Below are positions 31,953 to 40,110 of a stretch of 64,000 nucleotides of DNA, piece after piece. Origin of the DNA: Maricaulis virginensis (GTDB lineage Bacteria; Pseudomonadota; Alphaproteobacteria; Caulobacterales; Maricaulaceae); NCBI RefSeq assembly GCF_027922185.1, contig NZ_BSFE01000001.1:248001-312000 (forward strand), written 5' to 3'. The translations under genes and the position numbers were made by a program. The notes under the pieces were generated by a model. That model saw only the letters and a program-made list of their open reading frames with translations, was not told the origin of the DNA and did not search any database. How positions within the stretch are numbered: the first letter of the stretch is position 1; the number at the start of each line of letters is the position of its first letter.

Positions 31953-33290
31953 ATGACCAAAGTCCGTTTTGCGCCCAGCCCGACCGGCAAGCTCCATGTC
32001 GGCAATGTCCGCACCGCGATCTTCAACTTTCTGTTCGCGCGCAAGGCGGGCGGGACTTTCCTGCTGCGCATCGACGATACGGATACGGAACGCTCGACGC
32101 AGGCCTATGAGGACGGCATCCGTACCGACCTGACCTGGCTGGGCATCACCTGGGACGACACGTTCAAGCAGTCCGAGCGCTTCGAGCGCTATGACGCGGC
32201 GGCGGAAAAGCTGAAGGCGAAGGGCCTGCTCTATCCTTGCTACGAGACCGGAGACGAGCTGGAGCGCAAGCGCCGCCTGCAAATGGCGAACGGCCGTCCG
32301 CCGGTCTATGACCGCGCCGCGCTGGAACTGACCGAGGCCGACCGCGCGAAGCTGGAAGCCGAAGGCCGCAAGCCGCACTGGCGCTTCAAGCTGTCGGGCA
32401 ATCCGGTGGAGTGGGACGACATGGTGCGCGGACATGTGTCGATCGAGACCTCGTCGCTGTCCGACCCGATCCTGATCCGCGAGGACGGGTCCTATCTCTA
32501 CACCCTGCCGAGCGTGGTCGACGATATCGAGGCGGAGATCACCCACATCATCCGCGGCGAGGACCACACCACGAATTCCGGCGCCCAGATCGAGATCTTC
32601 GAAGCGCTGGGCGGTGCTGCCCCCAAATTCGGTCACCAGGCCCTGCTGGTCGGTGCCGATGGCGGCAAGCTGTCCAAGCGGACCGGTTCGCTGGGGATTG
32701 CCGAGCTGCGCGACGAGGAAGGCATCGAGCCGATGGCGATCATGTCGCTCCTCTCCAGGATCGGCACCTCCGACCCGGTCGACGCCTTTGCCGATGTCGA
32801 CGGCCTGCTCGAAGGGTTTGACCTGGGCAAGCTGTCGCGTTCGCCGGCGCGCTTCGATCCGGAAGAGCTCAAGCGCGTGAATGCCAAACTGCTGCACACC
32901 ATGCCCTATGCCGAGGCGCAGCCGCGCCTGGCCATGCTGGGCGCCGATGGCGGCGAGGCCTTCTGGAATGCGGTGCGCCCCAATCTGGAACGCCTGGACG
33001 ATGCCAAGAGCTGGATGAGGCTGGTCGAGGGACCGGTGACGCCGGTGATCGAGGATGCCGGTTATGCCGCCGCCGCCGCCGAGCACCTGCCGGCGGGAAC
33101 GCTCACCGAGGCGAGCTGGGGCGAGTGGACGAATGCGCTCAAGGCCGCGACCGGCCGCAAGGGCAAGGACCTCTTCATGCCGCTGCGCCTGATGCTGACG
33201 GGCGAACCGCGCGGTCCGGAAATGGCTGTCCTCCTGCCGCTGCTGGGCCGCGACACGGTGCTCAGGCGCCTGCAGGGCGAAACGGCCTAA
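31953..33290 (+). CDS. gltX: Glutamyl-tRNA synthetase (GltX-type, class Ic)
   Basis: Charges tRNA-Glu (and possibly tRNA-Gln in the transamidation route), 445 aa. The HIGH motif appears as PSPTGKLHVGN near residues 9-19. Next come the DDTDTERS segment, the IRGEDHTTNSG block and the KMSKS-equivalent GGKLSKRTG near residue 240. The C-terminal anticodon-binding helical domain is present. At 445 aa it belongs to the shorter GltX2-like group found in alphaproteobacteria that carry two GltX copies; whether a second copy exists lies outside the window. Confidence 0.95.
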   Translation: MTKVRFAPSPTGKLHVGNVRTAIFNFLFARKAGGTFLLRIDDTDTERSTQAYEDGIRTDLTWLGITWDDTFKQSERFERYDAAAEKLKAKGLLYPCYETGDELERKRRLQMANGRPPVYDRAALELTEADRAKLEAEGRKPHWRFKLSGNPVEWDDMVRGHVSIETSSLSDPILIREDGSYLYTLPSVVDDIEAEITHIIRGEDHTTNSGAQIEIFEALGGAAPKFGHQALLVGADGGKLSKRTGSLGIAELRDEEGIEPMAIMSLLSRIGTSDPVDAFADVDGLLEGFDLGKLSRSPARFDPEELKRVNAKLLHTMPYAEAQPRLAMLGADGGEAFWNAVRPNLERLDDAKSWMRLVEGPVTPVIEDAGYAAAAAEHLPAGTLTEASWGEWTNALKAATGRKGKDLFMPLRLMLTGEPRGPEMAVLLPLLGRDTVLRRLQGETA

Positions 33291-33297
33291 GTCGCAA

Positions 33298-33466
33298 CAA
33301 GGGCTCGCCCCGCCTGCGGGGGAGCTGTCCGCGCCAGCGGACTGAGGGGGCGGTGCGAGAGCACCGCACAGCGCGATAGCGCGCAACCGACTCACCCCCA
33401 TCGACCTCACCCGGCCCCAAGGGCCGGGCTCGGCCACTTCCCCCGCTGGCGCGGGGGAAGCCTTGT
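33298..33466. repeat. Interspersed intergenic repeat with GC-rich inverted ends
   Basis: Runs from CAAGGGCTCGCCCCGCCTGC to GCGCGGGGGAAGCCTTG. The ends are inverted (CAAGG.../...CCTTG), and it contains GGGGGAGCTGTCCGCGCCAGCGGACTGAGGG. This composition is typical of dispersed noncoding repeats in these genomes. No reading frame is credible. It fills the gltX to 33579 gap. Confidence 0.55.
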
Positions 33467-33498
33467 GTCTGCGTGAAAGTCGCGAGCTTCTGTCATTA

Positions 33499-33548
33499 AG
33501 TCAGGTTGTCTTGACATTCATGCGCCACAGTGTCAGGTTTGCATGACA
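33499..33548 (+). promoter_or_regulatory. Tandem operator-like sites before the hydrolase-XRE operon
   Basis: Two 17-bp direct repeats, GTCAGGTTGTCTTGACA (33500-33516) and GTCAGGTTTGCATGACA (33532-33548), match at 14 of 17 positions. Both fit the dyad (T/A)GTCA-N8-TGACA. They are 32 bp apart, close to three helical turns. The first contains a TTGACA that could be a -35 box. They lie 31-80 bp before the hydrolase start. The operon's own XRE protein is the obvious candidate ligand. Confidence 0.6.
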
Positions 33549-33578
33549 ATAAGTCATACCAACCTGATGGAGCTTTCC

Positions 33579-34487
33579 ATGTTCAAGTTCAAATCCGTGC
33601 CGCCGGCGTTCGGTGCCCTGATGGCCACGGTGACTGCGCTGGCCGCCGTGACGGCGGCCGAGGCCGGCGGCCAGGAGACGTTGCAGGTCGAGCGGGCCGG
33701 CACGGCCGGCGCGCGCACGGTGATCCTGGTGCCGGGCCTGGCGACGCCTGGCGAGGTCTGGGACGGCACGGTCGCGCAGTTCGAAAGCGCGGCCGATATG
33801 CATGTTGTCACGCTGGCCGGGTTTGGTGGCGCAGCACCGGCCGACCGCTCCGCGGGTGTAATCGAGACGGCAGTCGCGGACCTGGCCGCGCTGATCGATC
33901 GCGAGCAGCTCTCCGGCGCCGTGATCGTCGGCCACTCGATGGGCGGCCAGATCGCGCTGCAGCTCGCCGCCGTGCGGCCGGACGCCGTTTCCGATGTGGT
34001 CGTCGTCGACAGCGCGCCCTTTTTCGCCCGCCTGTTCAATCCGGCCATCACGGCCGAGCAGGCCGCGGCCTTCGGTCAGGCCACCGCAGCCCAGATGGCG
34101 GCGATGGACCGCGACACCTATCTCGCCCAGGCCCGCATGGGCCTGCCCATCCAGTCCATCTCGGCCGAGGGGCAGGCGCAGGTGATGGCCTGGATGGAAG
34201 CCTCCGACCCGGCCACCGTCGCCACGGCGTTCGGGGAAGTGGCCGGCAGCGACTTCTCGCCCGTGCTCGCCGATGTAACCGCCGATGTGACGGTCCTGGT
34301 CGCCTGGGCGCCGGGTGCGCCGGTGGGTGCGGAGGCGCTGGCCGGTGTCTATTCCAGCCAGTACGCTGGACTGGAATCGGTTGAGGTCGGCGTGATCGAG
34401 GGATCGCGTCACTTCATCATGCTCGACCAGCCGGACGCGTTCGCCGAACGCCTGGCGGCTGTGATCGCAAACGGGGAGGGTGAATAA
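33579..34487 (+). CDS. Exported alpha/beta hydrolase
   Basis: 302 aa. Residues 1-29 form a signal peptide (MFKFKSVPP, then a hydrophobic stretch ending ...TAAEA), so the enzyme is probably periplasmic or secreted. The alpha/beta-hydrolase core shows the VILVPGLATPGEVWDG oxyanion region, nucleophile elbow GHSMGGQ near residue 121, acid D near VAWAPG and catalytic histidine in GSRHFIML near residue 278. The substrate is unknown. It is the first gene of a three-gene operon, its stop followed directly by the membrane protein (shared A in TAATGG). Expression is probably controlled by the paired operators upstream. Confidence 0.87.
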   Translation: MFKFKSVPPAFGALMATVTALAAVTAAEAGGQETLQVERAGTAGARTVILVPGLATPGEVWDGTVAQFESAADMHVVTLAGFGGAAPADRSAGVIETAVADLAALIDREQLSGAVIVGHSMGGQIALQLAAVRPDAVSDVVVVDSAPFFARLFNPAITAEQAAAFGQATAAQMAAMDRDTYLAQARMGLPIQSISAEGQAQVMAWMEASDPATVATAFGEVAGSDFSPVLADVTADVTVLVAWAPGAPVGAEALAGVYSSQYAGLESVEVGVIEGSRHFIMLDQPDAFAERLAAVIANGEGE

Positions 34488-34891
34488 TGGCGGCTGACAA
34501 GAAAACCTCCGCGAACAGGCGCTATGTCATCCATTTCGGCATTGCGATGCTCGCCTACATGCTGGTCCTGTTCGGCTCGATCGCGGCGATCAACAATGGC
34601 GAGCTGTCGGGGTGGTCGGCGGGGCTTGCCTCGCTGACCCCGCTGGTCCCGGCCTTCTATGCCCTCAGGGCCTTTATCGTGCGCATCCGCGAAATGGACG
34701 AGTACCAGCGGCGCGTTGCGACTGAGGCCATCCTGTGGGCTGCCGGCATCGTCGGCTTTGCCAGCTTCGGCTATGGCTTCCTGGCCGGTGCCGTCGAGGT
34801 GCCCGAGATCAGCCTGATCTGGGTATTGCCGGCCCTGGCCGGCACGTTCGGCCTCGCCCAGTGCTATGTCTACTGGCGGGAAAACCGGTGA
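34487..34891 (+). CDS. Four-TM membrane protein paired with XRE regulator
   Basis: 134 aa with four hydrophobic segments, at about 15-35, 43-65, 80-104 and 108-127. A conserved cytoplasmic charged loop with REMDEYQRR lies between the second and third. Proteins of this size and loop motif commonly sit directly before a 65-70 aa XRE regulator in many bacteria, as here, where the genes overlap by 4 bp (GTGA). It may act as the membrane sensor or partner of that regulator. This role is inferred from the recurring pairing, not demonstrated. Confidence 0.78.
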   Translation: MAADKKTSANRRYVIHFGIAMLAYMLVLFGSIAAINNGELSGWSAGLASLTPLVPAFYALRAFIVRIREMDEYQRRVATEAILWAAGIVGFASFGYGFLAGAVEVPEISLIWVLPALAGTFGLAQCYVYWRENR

Positions 34892-35091
34892 GGAACCGGT
34901 TGCGCGTGCTGCGGGCGGAACGCCGCTGGAGCCAGGCCGAGCTGGGCGAGCGGGTCGGTGTGTCGCGCCAGGCGATCAATGCGGTCGAGACCGGCAAGCA
35001 CGACCCCTCGCTCACCCTCGCCTTTGCCCTGGCGCATGCCTTCGAACTGAAGATCGAGGACGTGTTCGACCCGCATGGCGAGCCGGATTAG
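34888..35091 (+). CDS. Short XRE-family transcriptional regulator
   Basis: 67 aa, almost entirely one Cro/CI-type helix-turn-helix: RLRVLRAERRWSQAELGERVGVSRQAINAVETGKHDPSLTLAF, followed by LKIEDVFDP. The start is GTG at 34888, overlapping the membrane-protein stop by 4 bp. This compact family (YozG-like) usually represses its own operon. The tandem TGTCA-N8-TGACA sites before the first gene are suitable targets. Confidence 0.88.
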   Translation: MRNRLRVLRAERRWSQAELGERVGVSRQAINAVETGKHDPSLTLAFALAHAFELKIEDVFDPHGEPD

Positions 35092-35302
35092 CGCTATCGC
35101 GCCGGATATGAATGGCAAAATGCACAAGCAGACCTTACTTTTGCCATCGAACATCGCTCATACTGCAGGTTCGGGAATGGGGGACCCGCGCAGCTTCGGC
35201 GGCGCGGGTCTTGCATCCGCTAGTGCAGTCTGACGGAATGCCCGCGCCGGCATGCCGTGACAGCCGGCCGGAAAGCAGCCGGTCGATGACAGGAGGTCCA
35301 CC

Positions 35303-36343
35303 ATGACCGCAACGCGGTCGTTCATCATAGCCGCCGTACTCGCCGCCCTGGCGATCGCTGCCGCGATGGCCTTCATCATGTACCGGCCTTCCGCCGACCA
35401 GAGCGCGCCGCAACAGCCGGCCGAGACCGCCCAGACCGGCGGGACCGGCAGCGAGCGCGGCACCGCACCGGCCGCCATGATCGCGCCACCCGTCTTCGAC
35501 ATTGTGCGCGTGGCACCGGTCGGCTCTGCCGTCACGGCCGGCCGCGGCGAACCGGGCGCAACGATCCAGCTGCTGGCCGATGGCGACCCCCTGGTCTTCA
35601 CCGGCGAGGCCGGCGAGCGCACCGATACCCAGACCATCAATGAGCGCGGCGAATGGGTGATCATTCCCGACGAGCCGCTGCCTTCGGGCGCGGTCGAACT
35701 GTCCTTGCGCATGGTGGCGCCGGACGGGCGGGAAATGATGTCCGAACAGGTCGTCGTCGTGTCCATTCCCGAACAGCGCGGTCCGACGCCGCTGGTCGTT
35801 GTGGGACGCCCCGGCGAGGCCAGCCGTGTCTGGCAATGCCCGTCCTGCCTGGATGCGGAAATGGGCACGCTGGTGCTGGAAACCGTCGATTATGATTCCA
35901 CCGGCGCCGTGATCTTCTCCGGCCGGGCCGAGACCGGCACCACGGTCCGCATCTTTGCCAATGGCGCACTGGTCGGCGAGACCGAGGTGGGCCGTGACGG
36001 ACGCTGGGACATGCAGGCCGGCTCGCTGCTGGCACCGGGTGTCTACGACCTCCAGATCGACCAGGTCGAGCCGGACGGCAATGTCTCCGCCGTGATCGTG
36101 CTGCCCTTCGAACGCGTCGCGCCGGAAGCGCTCGATCTGGGCCCTGACTCCGTCGTGGTGCAGCCGGGCAATTCGTTGTGGCGCCTGGCCCGCCGTCTTT
36201 ATGGCGAGGGCATCCAGTACACGGTGATCTACGAAGCCAATCGCAGCCAGATCCGCGATCCCGACCTGATCTATCCCGGCCAGGTCTTCCAGGCCCCGCG
36301 CGACGCCGACGGCGCGGGTACGGACGGCGAGGGCGACGGGTAG
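35303..36343 (+). CDS. LysM-domain protein with Ig-like repeats, membrane anchored
   Basis: 346 aa, translated from an ATG after a clear AGGAGG. One N-terminal helix (about 7-27) anchors it, with the rest in the periplasm. Residues 30-65 are a Pro/Ala/Thr-rich linker. Two Ig-like beta domains follow (about 63-155 and 190-275), each with a GEPGATIQL or AETGTTVRIF type strand and a GEWVI/GRWDM closing strand. Between them is an unusual WQCPSC cysteine pair. The C-terminal LysM domain (about 280-335: VVVQPGNSLWRLARRLYGEGIQYTVIYEAN) should bind peptidoglycan. It is probably a cell-envelope structural or sensing protein, transcribed alone. Confidence 0.87.
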   Translation: MTATRSFIIAAVLAALAIAAAMAFIMYRPSADQSAPQQPAETAQTGGTGSERGTAPAAMIAPPVFDIVRVAPVGSAVTAGRGEPGATIQLLADGDPLVFTGEAGERTDTQTINERGEWVIIPDEPLPSGAVELSLRMVAPDGREMMSEQVVVVSIPEQRGPTPLVVVGRPGEASRVWQCPSCLDAEMGTLVLETVDYDSTGAVIFSGRAETGTTVRIFANGALVGETEVGRDGRWDMQAGSLLAPGVYDLQIDQVEPDGNVSAVIVLPFERVAPEALDLGPDSVVVQPGNSLWRLARRLYGEGIQYTVIYEANRSQIRDPDLIYPGQVFQAPRDADGAGTDGEGDG

Positions 36344-36375
36344 GGATACGCGCTTGGGCGACAAGGATATCCTGC

Positions 36376-36506
36376 TTTCCCCGGACCCGTTCCGGGGCCT
36401 CGTGCTCAAGAAGAACTGTTGCCGCCCGGAGCCACTTGGCACTGCACAGATAGCCGACGCGGTTTGTCGTTGACTGGCAGGCCCCGGATCGGGTCCGGGG
36501 AAAGCG
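36376..36506. repeat. Interspersed repeat, TTTCCCCGGAC family, copy 2
   Basis: Bounded by perfect inverted ends TTTCCCCGGACCCG (36377-36390) and CGGGTCCGGGGAAA (36490-36503), extended by TTCCGGGGCC and GGCCCCGGATC inside. The centre is unrelated AT-richer sequence. It fills the gap before the Atm1-type exporter. Confidence 0.8.
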
Positions 36507-36579
36507 GGCGCTTTCGAAGTATCGACATGCAGTCTCCCGCACTGGCGCCGCGCGGCCGCGCGCCCTATGTCATGGCGCG

Positions 36580-38493
36580 ATGAGACCTCTTCCCGGCGAT
36601 ACCGAAGACGAAGCGAAATCCGCGCCCCAGGGCTCGCTGGGCAAGACCATGGTGCGTCTGTTCGCCCTGCTGGCCTCGCCGGACATGGCGAAATGGCGTT
36701 TCCGCATGGGCGTGGCGCTGGCGCTGACCGTGGTGGCGAAACTGTTCGCGGTGGTGGCGCCGGTCTTCTTCGGTGACGGGATCAACCTGATTTCCGCCCG
36801 CCTGGGCGAAGGGGGCGCCGGTGCGGGCGAGAGCACGGATGCGGCGACCGGCCTGCTGTCAGGCCTTGCCGGCACGTTCGGTATGGCCTTTTTCGCCTAT
36901 GCCGTGGCGCGTTTCATGTCGGTCGGAGCACCGCAATTGCGCGACGCCCTGTTCGCGCCGGTCAGCCAGGACGCCCAGCGCCTGACGGCCGTGAACGCCT
37001 TTGCCCATGTGCAGACCCTGTCGATCGGCTATCACCAGACCAAGCGCACCGGCGCGCTCAACCGCATCATCGAGCGCGGTGCGCGGGCCGTCGACTTCCT
37101 GATGCGCTTCTTGATCTTCAACATCGCGCCGACCCTGCTGGAACTGGGACTGGCAGCGATTGTACTCAGTGTGAACTATGGCTGGGAGTTTGCCGCCATC
37201 GCCGTGGTGACGGTCGTGATCTACATGGTGCTGACCTGGTCGGTAACCGAGTGGCGGGTGCGCATCCGCCGCCAGATGAACGAGGCCGACAATGAGGCCT
37301 CGGCCCGTGCCGTCGACAGCCTGATCAATTTCGAGACGGTGAAGGCCTTTGCCGCCGAGCGGCGCGAGTCCGAAGCCTTCGACGATGCCATGACGCGCTA
37401 TGCCCACGCCGCGGCGCGGTCGCAATCCTCGCTCGCCCTGCTCAACGGGGCCCAGGCCTTCGTGATGAATGGCGGTCTTCTGGCCATGGCGCTGATGGCC
37501 GGCTGGAAGGCCTGGAACGGTGTCCTGCAGCCGGGCGATATCGCCGCCGTCACCATGATGCTGATGAACATGTACCAGCCGCTCAACATCCTCGGCTGGG
37601 CCTATCGCGAGATCAAGCAGGGCGCGATCGACATGGAGCGGGTGTTCGACACGCTGTCGCTCCGTCCGGAAGTCGCCGATGCACCGGATGCGCAACCCTT
37701 GCGTCTCACGGGCGGTGCGGTGCGGCTGCGCGACGTGACCTTCACCCATGACGGCCGGTCGCGCTCGGTCAATGGCGTCGAGCTGGACGTGCCGGCCGGC
37801 GGCTTTGTCGGGATCTGCGGGCCGTCCGGCGCCGGCAAGTCGACCGTGCTGCGCCTCCTGTTCCGCTTCTACGATCCCGACAGCGGCCGGGTGGAGATCG
37901 ACGGCCAGGACATCGCCCACGTCACCCAGGAGAGCCTGCGCGAGGCGCTGGGCCTGGTGCCGCAGGATGTCGTCCTGTTCAACGACACGCTTCGCTCCAA
38001 CATCGTTTACGGCCGGCCGGACGCTTCGGAGGACGAGATCTGGCAGGTGCTGGAGCGCGCCCATCTGGCGAATTTCGTGCGCGGTCTGCCGGACGGTCTG
38101 GAAACCCGGGTCGGCGAACGCGGGCTGAAACTCTCCGGCGGCGAGAAGCAGCGGGTCGGCGTGGCGCGGGCGATCCTGAAGAACCCGGCCATCCTGGTGC
38201 TCGACGAGGCAACATCGGCGCTGGACAGCCAGACCGAGAAAGAGGTCCAGGCGGCGCTGGCCGAAGCCGCGCGCGGGCGGACCACGATTGCCGTTGCGCA
38301 CCGCCTGTCGACGATCGCCGGCGCCGACCGGATTTTCGTGCTCGATGACGGACGGGTCGCCGAAAGCGGCACCCATGACGAACTGCTCGCCCGCGACGGT
38401 CTCTACGCCGCCATGTGGCGCCGCCAGAGCGAGGCCGGCGAGAGCAGTGTCGTGCCGTTTCCGGTCAATGCCGGAGACACGGCCGCGAGTTAG
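36580..38493 (+). CDS. Atm1/HMT-type ABC exporter (half transporter)
   Basis: 637 aa half-transporter with six TM segments (about 45-350) fused to an ATPase domain, acting as a homodimer in the inner membrane. The TM region carries the Atm1/ABCB7 hallmarks: SIGYHQTKRTGALNRIIERGARAVDFL, INFETVKAFAAERRE and SQSSLALLNGAQAFVMN. The ATPase has Walker A GPSGAGKST, signature LSGGEKQR, Walker B ILVLDEATSALD and switch H in AVAHRLST. Family members export glutathione-linked sulfur or metal conjugates and help metal detoxification. The exact cargo is unproven. It is a single gene whose stop codon lies inside a terminator-like hairpin. Confidence 0.9.
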   Translation: MRPLPGDTEDEAKSAPQGSLGKTMVRLFALLASPDMAKWRFRMGVALALTVVAKLFAVVAPVFFGDGINLISARLGEGGAGAGESTDAATGLLSGLAGTFGMAFFAYAVARFMSVGAPQLRDALFAPVSQDAQRLTAVNAFAHVQTLSIGYHQTKRTGALNRIIERGARAVDFLMRFLIFNIAPTLLELGLAAIVLSVNYGWEFAAIAVVTVVIYMVLTWSVTEWRVRIRRQMNEADNEASARAVDSLINFETVKAFAAERRESEAFDDAMTRYAHAAARSQSSLALLNGAQAFVMNGGLLAMALMAGWKAWNGVLQPGDIAAVTMMLMNMYQPLNILGWAYREIKQGAIDMERVFDTLSLRPEVADAPDAQPLRLTGGAVRLRDVTFTHDGRSRSVNGVELDVPAGGFVGICGPSGAGKSTVLRLLFRFYDPDSGRVEIDGQDIAHVTQESLREALGLVPQDVVLFNDTLRSNIVYGRPDASEDEIWQVLERAHLANFVRGLPDGLETRVGERGLKLSGGEKQRVGVARAILKNPAILVLDEATSALDSQTEKEVQAALAEAARGRTTIAVAHRLSTIAGADRIFVLDDGRVAESGTHDELLARDGLYAAMWRRQSEAGESSVVPFPVNAGDTAAS

Positions 38494-38531
38494 AGCCATT
38501 TCATCGCAATCGCGGTCGATGAAATGGCTCT
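38492..38531 (+). terminator. Hairpin overlapping the exporter stop codon, terminator-like
   Basis: A perfect 15-bp stem (38492-38506 with 38517-38531, loop 10 nt), followed by GTTTCTT. It includes the last two bases of the TAG stop. The T-run is short, so it may act partly as an RNA-stability element. Confidence 0.6.
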
Positions 38532-38539
38532 GTTTCTTG

Positions 38540-38592
38540 AGTGGTTGCATTTTCGAACCGCAAAACCGGTTCCCACTTTTGCTGAAAATGCT
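38540..38592. repeat. AACCGGTT interspersed repeat, degenerate copy
   Basis: Contains GCAAAACCGGTTCCCACTTT then TGCTGAAAATGCTTTAG, the form of this repeat widely met in alphaproteobacterial intergenic DNA, as I recall. It lies between the exporter terminator and the convergent MocR gene. Confidence 0.6.
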
Positions 38593-40002
38593 TTAGCCGC
38601 GCTCCAGCCCCCTTTGCAGCACGTCATAGATGTGCGGATCGTCGCACTGGGCGACATTGAAGCGCAGGAAGTTGCGGGCCGTTTGTGACGGGCTGAACGT
38701 GTTGCCGGGGGCCAGGACGACCTGGTGTTTCAGGGCGAAACGGGCCAGATCGGCAGCGTCGGTGTCGCCGGGCAGGCGGCACCACAGGAACATGCCGGCG
38801 GCCGGGCGCACCCAGGGATCGATGCCGATCCGGGCGAGCCGGTCGGCAGTGCGCGCCATGGCTTCAGCCAGGCGCGTGCGCACCCCCTCGACATGCCTGC
38901 GATAGGCGGCGCTGCGCAACAGGTGAAGCACGATTTCCGACGTCATCCGCCCGCCGCCGAATGTGGTGGAGATGCGCAGGTCGACCAGCGCCTCGACCCA
39001 GTCCGGCCGCGCCGCGATGAAGCCGCAGCGGCCGGCGGCGGTGAGCGTCTTGGAGAAACTGCCCAGATGGATGACGTTTTCCAGCCCGTCATAGGTCGCC
39101 AGGCGCGGACCGGGGTTCACTTCCAGATCGGCATAGACATCGTCTTCCAGAATGGTCAGCCCGGCGCGTTCGGCCAGTTTGAGCACCTGGTGCACGACTG
39201 TCGGTGACAGGGTCACGCCGGTCGGATTGTGCAGGCCGGAATTGGTGATGTAGAGGCGCGGCTTCTCGCGATCGAGGATCTCTGCGAACGCTTTCACGTC
39301 CGGTCCTGCCGGTGTGTAGGGCACGCCGACAATCTTCACCCGGTGCGAGCGCAACAGGGTCTGGAAGTTGAAATAACTCGGATCGTCCAGCAGCACGGTA
39401 TCGCCCGGCTCGACCAGGAAGCGGCAGACGAGATCGATCGCCTGGGTGCCGGAATCGGTCAGCACGACATGGTCCGGCGAGGTCTCGATCCCGCGCTCGG
39501 CCAGGCGCCGGGCCACGATCTGGCGCAGGGCGGGCAGGCCGCGCGGCGAGCCGTATTCGACCAGCGTGCCGGTATCGGCCCGCGCCAGCGAACGCAGCGC
39601 CCGGCGGATATCCGCGTGCGGCATCCAGCTGTCGGGCAGCCAGCCACATCCGGGCATGCGCATTTCCGGACCGGCTTCCAGCGCCTGGCGGGAAATCCAG
39701 AACGGGTCGACCGCGCGGTCCAGCCTGGGACCGAGATCGGCAACGGCGAGCGGGGCGAGCGGGGCCGCGACATAGAAGCCGGAGCCCGGGCGCGACTGGA
39801 TCGTGCCTTCCGCGGCGAGCCGGTCATAGGCCGTCACGACGGTGGACTTGGACACGCCGAGCGTTTCCGCCAGCGCGCGGATCGAGGGCAGGCGGGCGCC
39901 GGGCGTCAGGCTGCGCGAAGCGATCCGGCTTTCGATCGTCGCCATGACCTTGCCGACGAGGGAGGTGTCTGCGGCGTGGGAGAGGGGGCTGCCATCGGCC
40001 AT
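38593..40002 (-). CDS. MocR-family transcriptional regulator (GntR HTH fused to aminotransferase)
   Basis: 469 aa. Residues 12-80 are a GntR winged helix: IASRSLTPGARLPSIRALAETLGVSKSTVVTAYDRLAAEG and SRPGSGFYV. Residues about 110-465 are a fold-type I aminotransferase domain with LTDSGTQAIDLVCR, NPTGVTLS, the YADLE segment and PLP lysine in LGSFSKTLTAAGRCGF. Such proteins bind PLP and usually control an adjacent, divergent gene. The divergent neighbour here is an EamA transporter with a 108-bp shared promoter, so it is the likely target, perhaps in amino-acid or vitamin B6 efflux. The ligand is unknown. Confidence 0.93.
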   Translation of the reverse strand: MADGSPLSHAADTSLVGKVMATIESRIASRSLTPGARLPSIRALAETLGVSKSTVVTAYDRLAAEGTIQSRPGSGFYVAAPLAPLAVADLGPRLDRAVDPFWISRQALEAGPEMRMPGCGWLPDSWMPHADIRRALRSLARADTGTLVEYGSPRGLPALRQIVARRLAERGIETSPDHVVLTDSGTQAIDLVCRFLVEPGDTVLLDDPSYFNFQTLLRSHRVKIVGVPYTPAGPDVKAFAEILDREKPRLYITNSGLHNPTGVTLSPTVVHQVLKLAERAGLTILEDDVYADLEVNPGPRLATYDGLENVIHLGSFSKTLTAAGRCGFIAARPDWVEALVDLRISTTFGGGRMTSEIVLHLLRSAAYRRHVEGVRTRLAEAMARTADRLARIGIDPWVRPAAGMFLWCRLPGDTDAADLARFALKHQVVLAPGNTFSPSQTARNFLRFNVAQCDDPHIYDVLQRGLERG

Positions 40003-40014
40003 CTGTATTGCTCT

Positions 40015-40044
40015 TTGTACCAGTACGGTTTTGCCAAATTGTAT
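40015..40044. promoter_or_regulatory. Candidate MocR operator in the divergent promoter
   Basis: TTGTACCAGTACGG contains the inverted GTAC-CA-GTAC. A second TTGTAT half-site begins at 40039, 24 bp from the first. Paired half-sites in a divergent MocR promoter are typical of this regulator class. The assignment is by position and pattern only. Confidence 0.45.
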
Positions 40045-40110
40045 CGGAGTGTCTCTCGCCTTTCCAGTCTGCCGCCGCTCTCATGGCGCGGTTACAGACA
40101 GGAGATCGTC

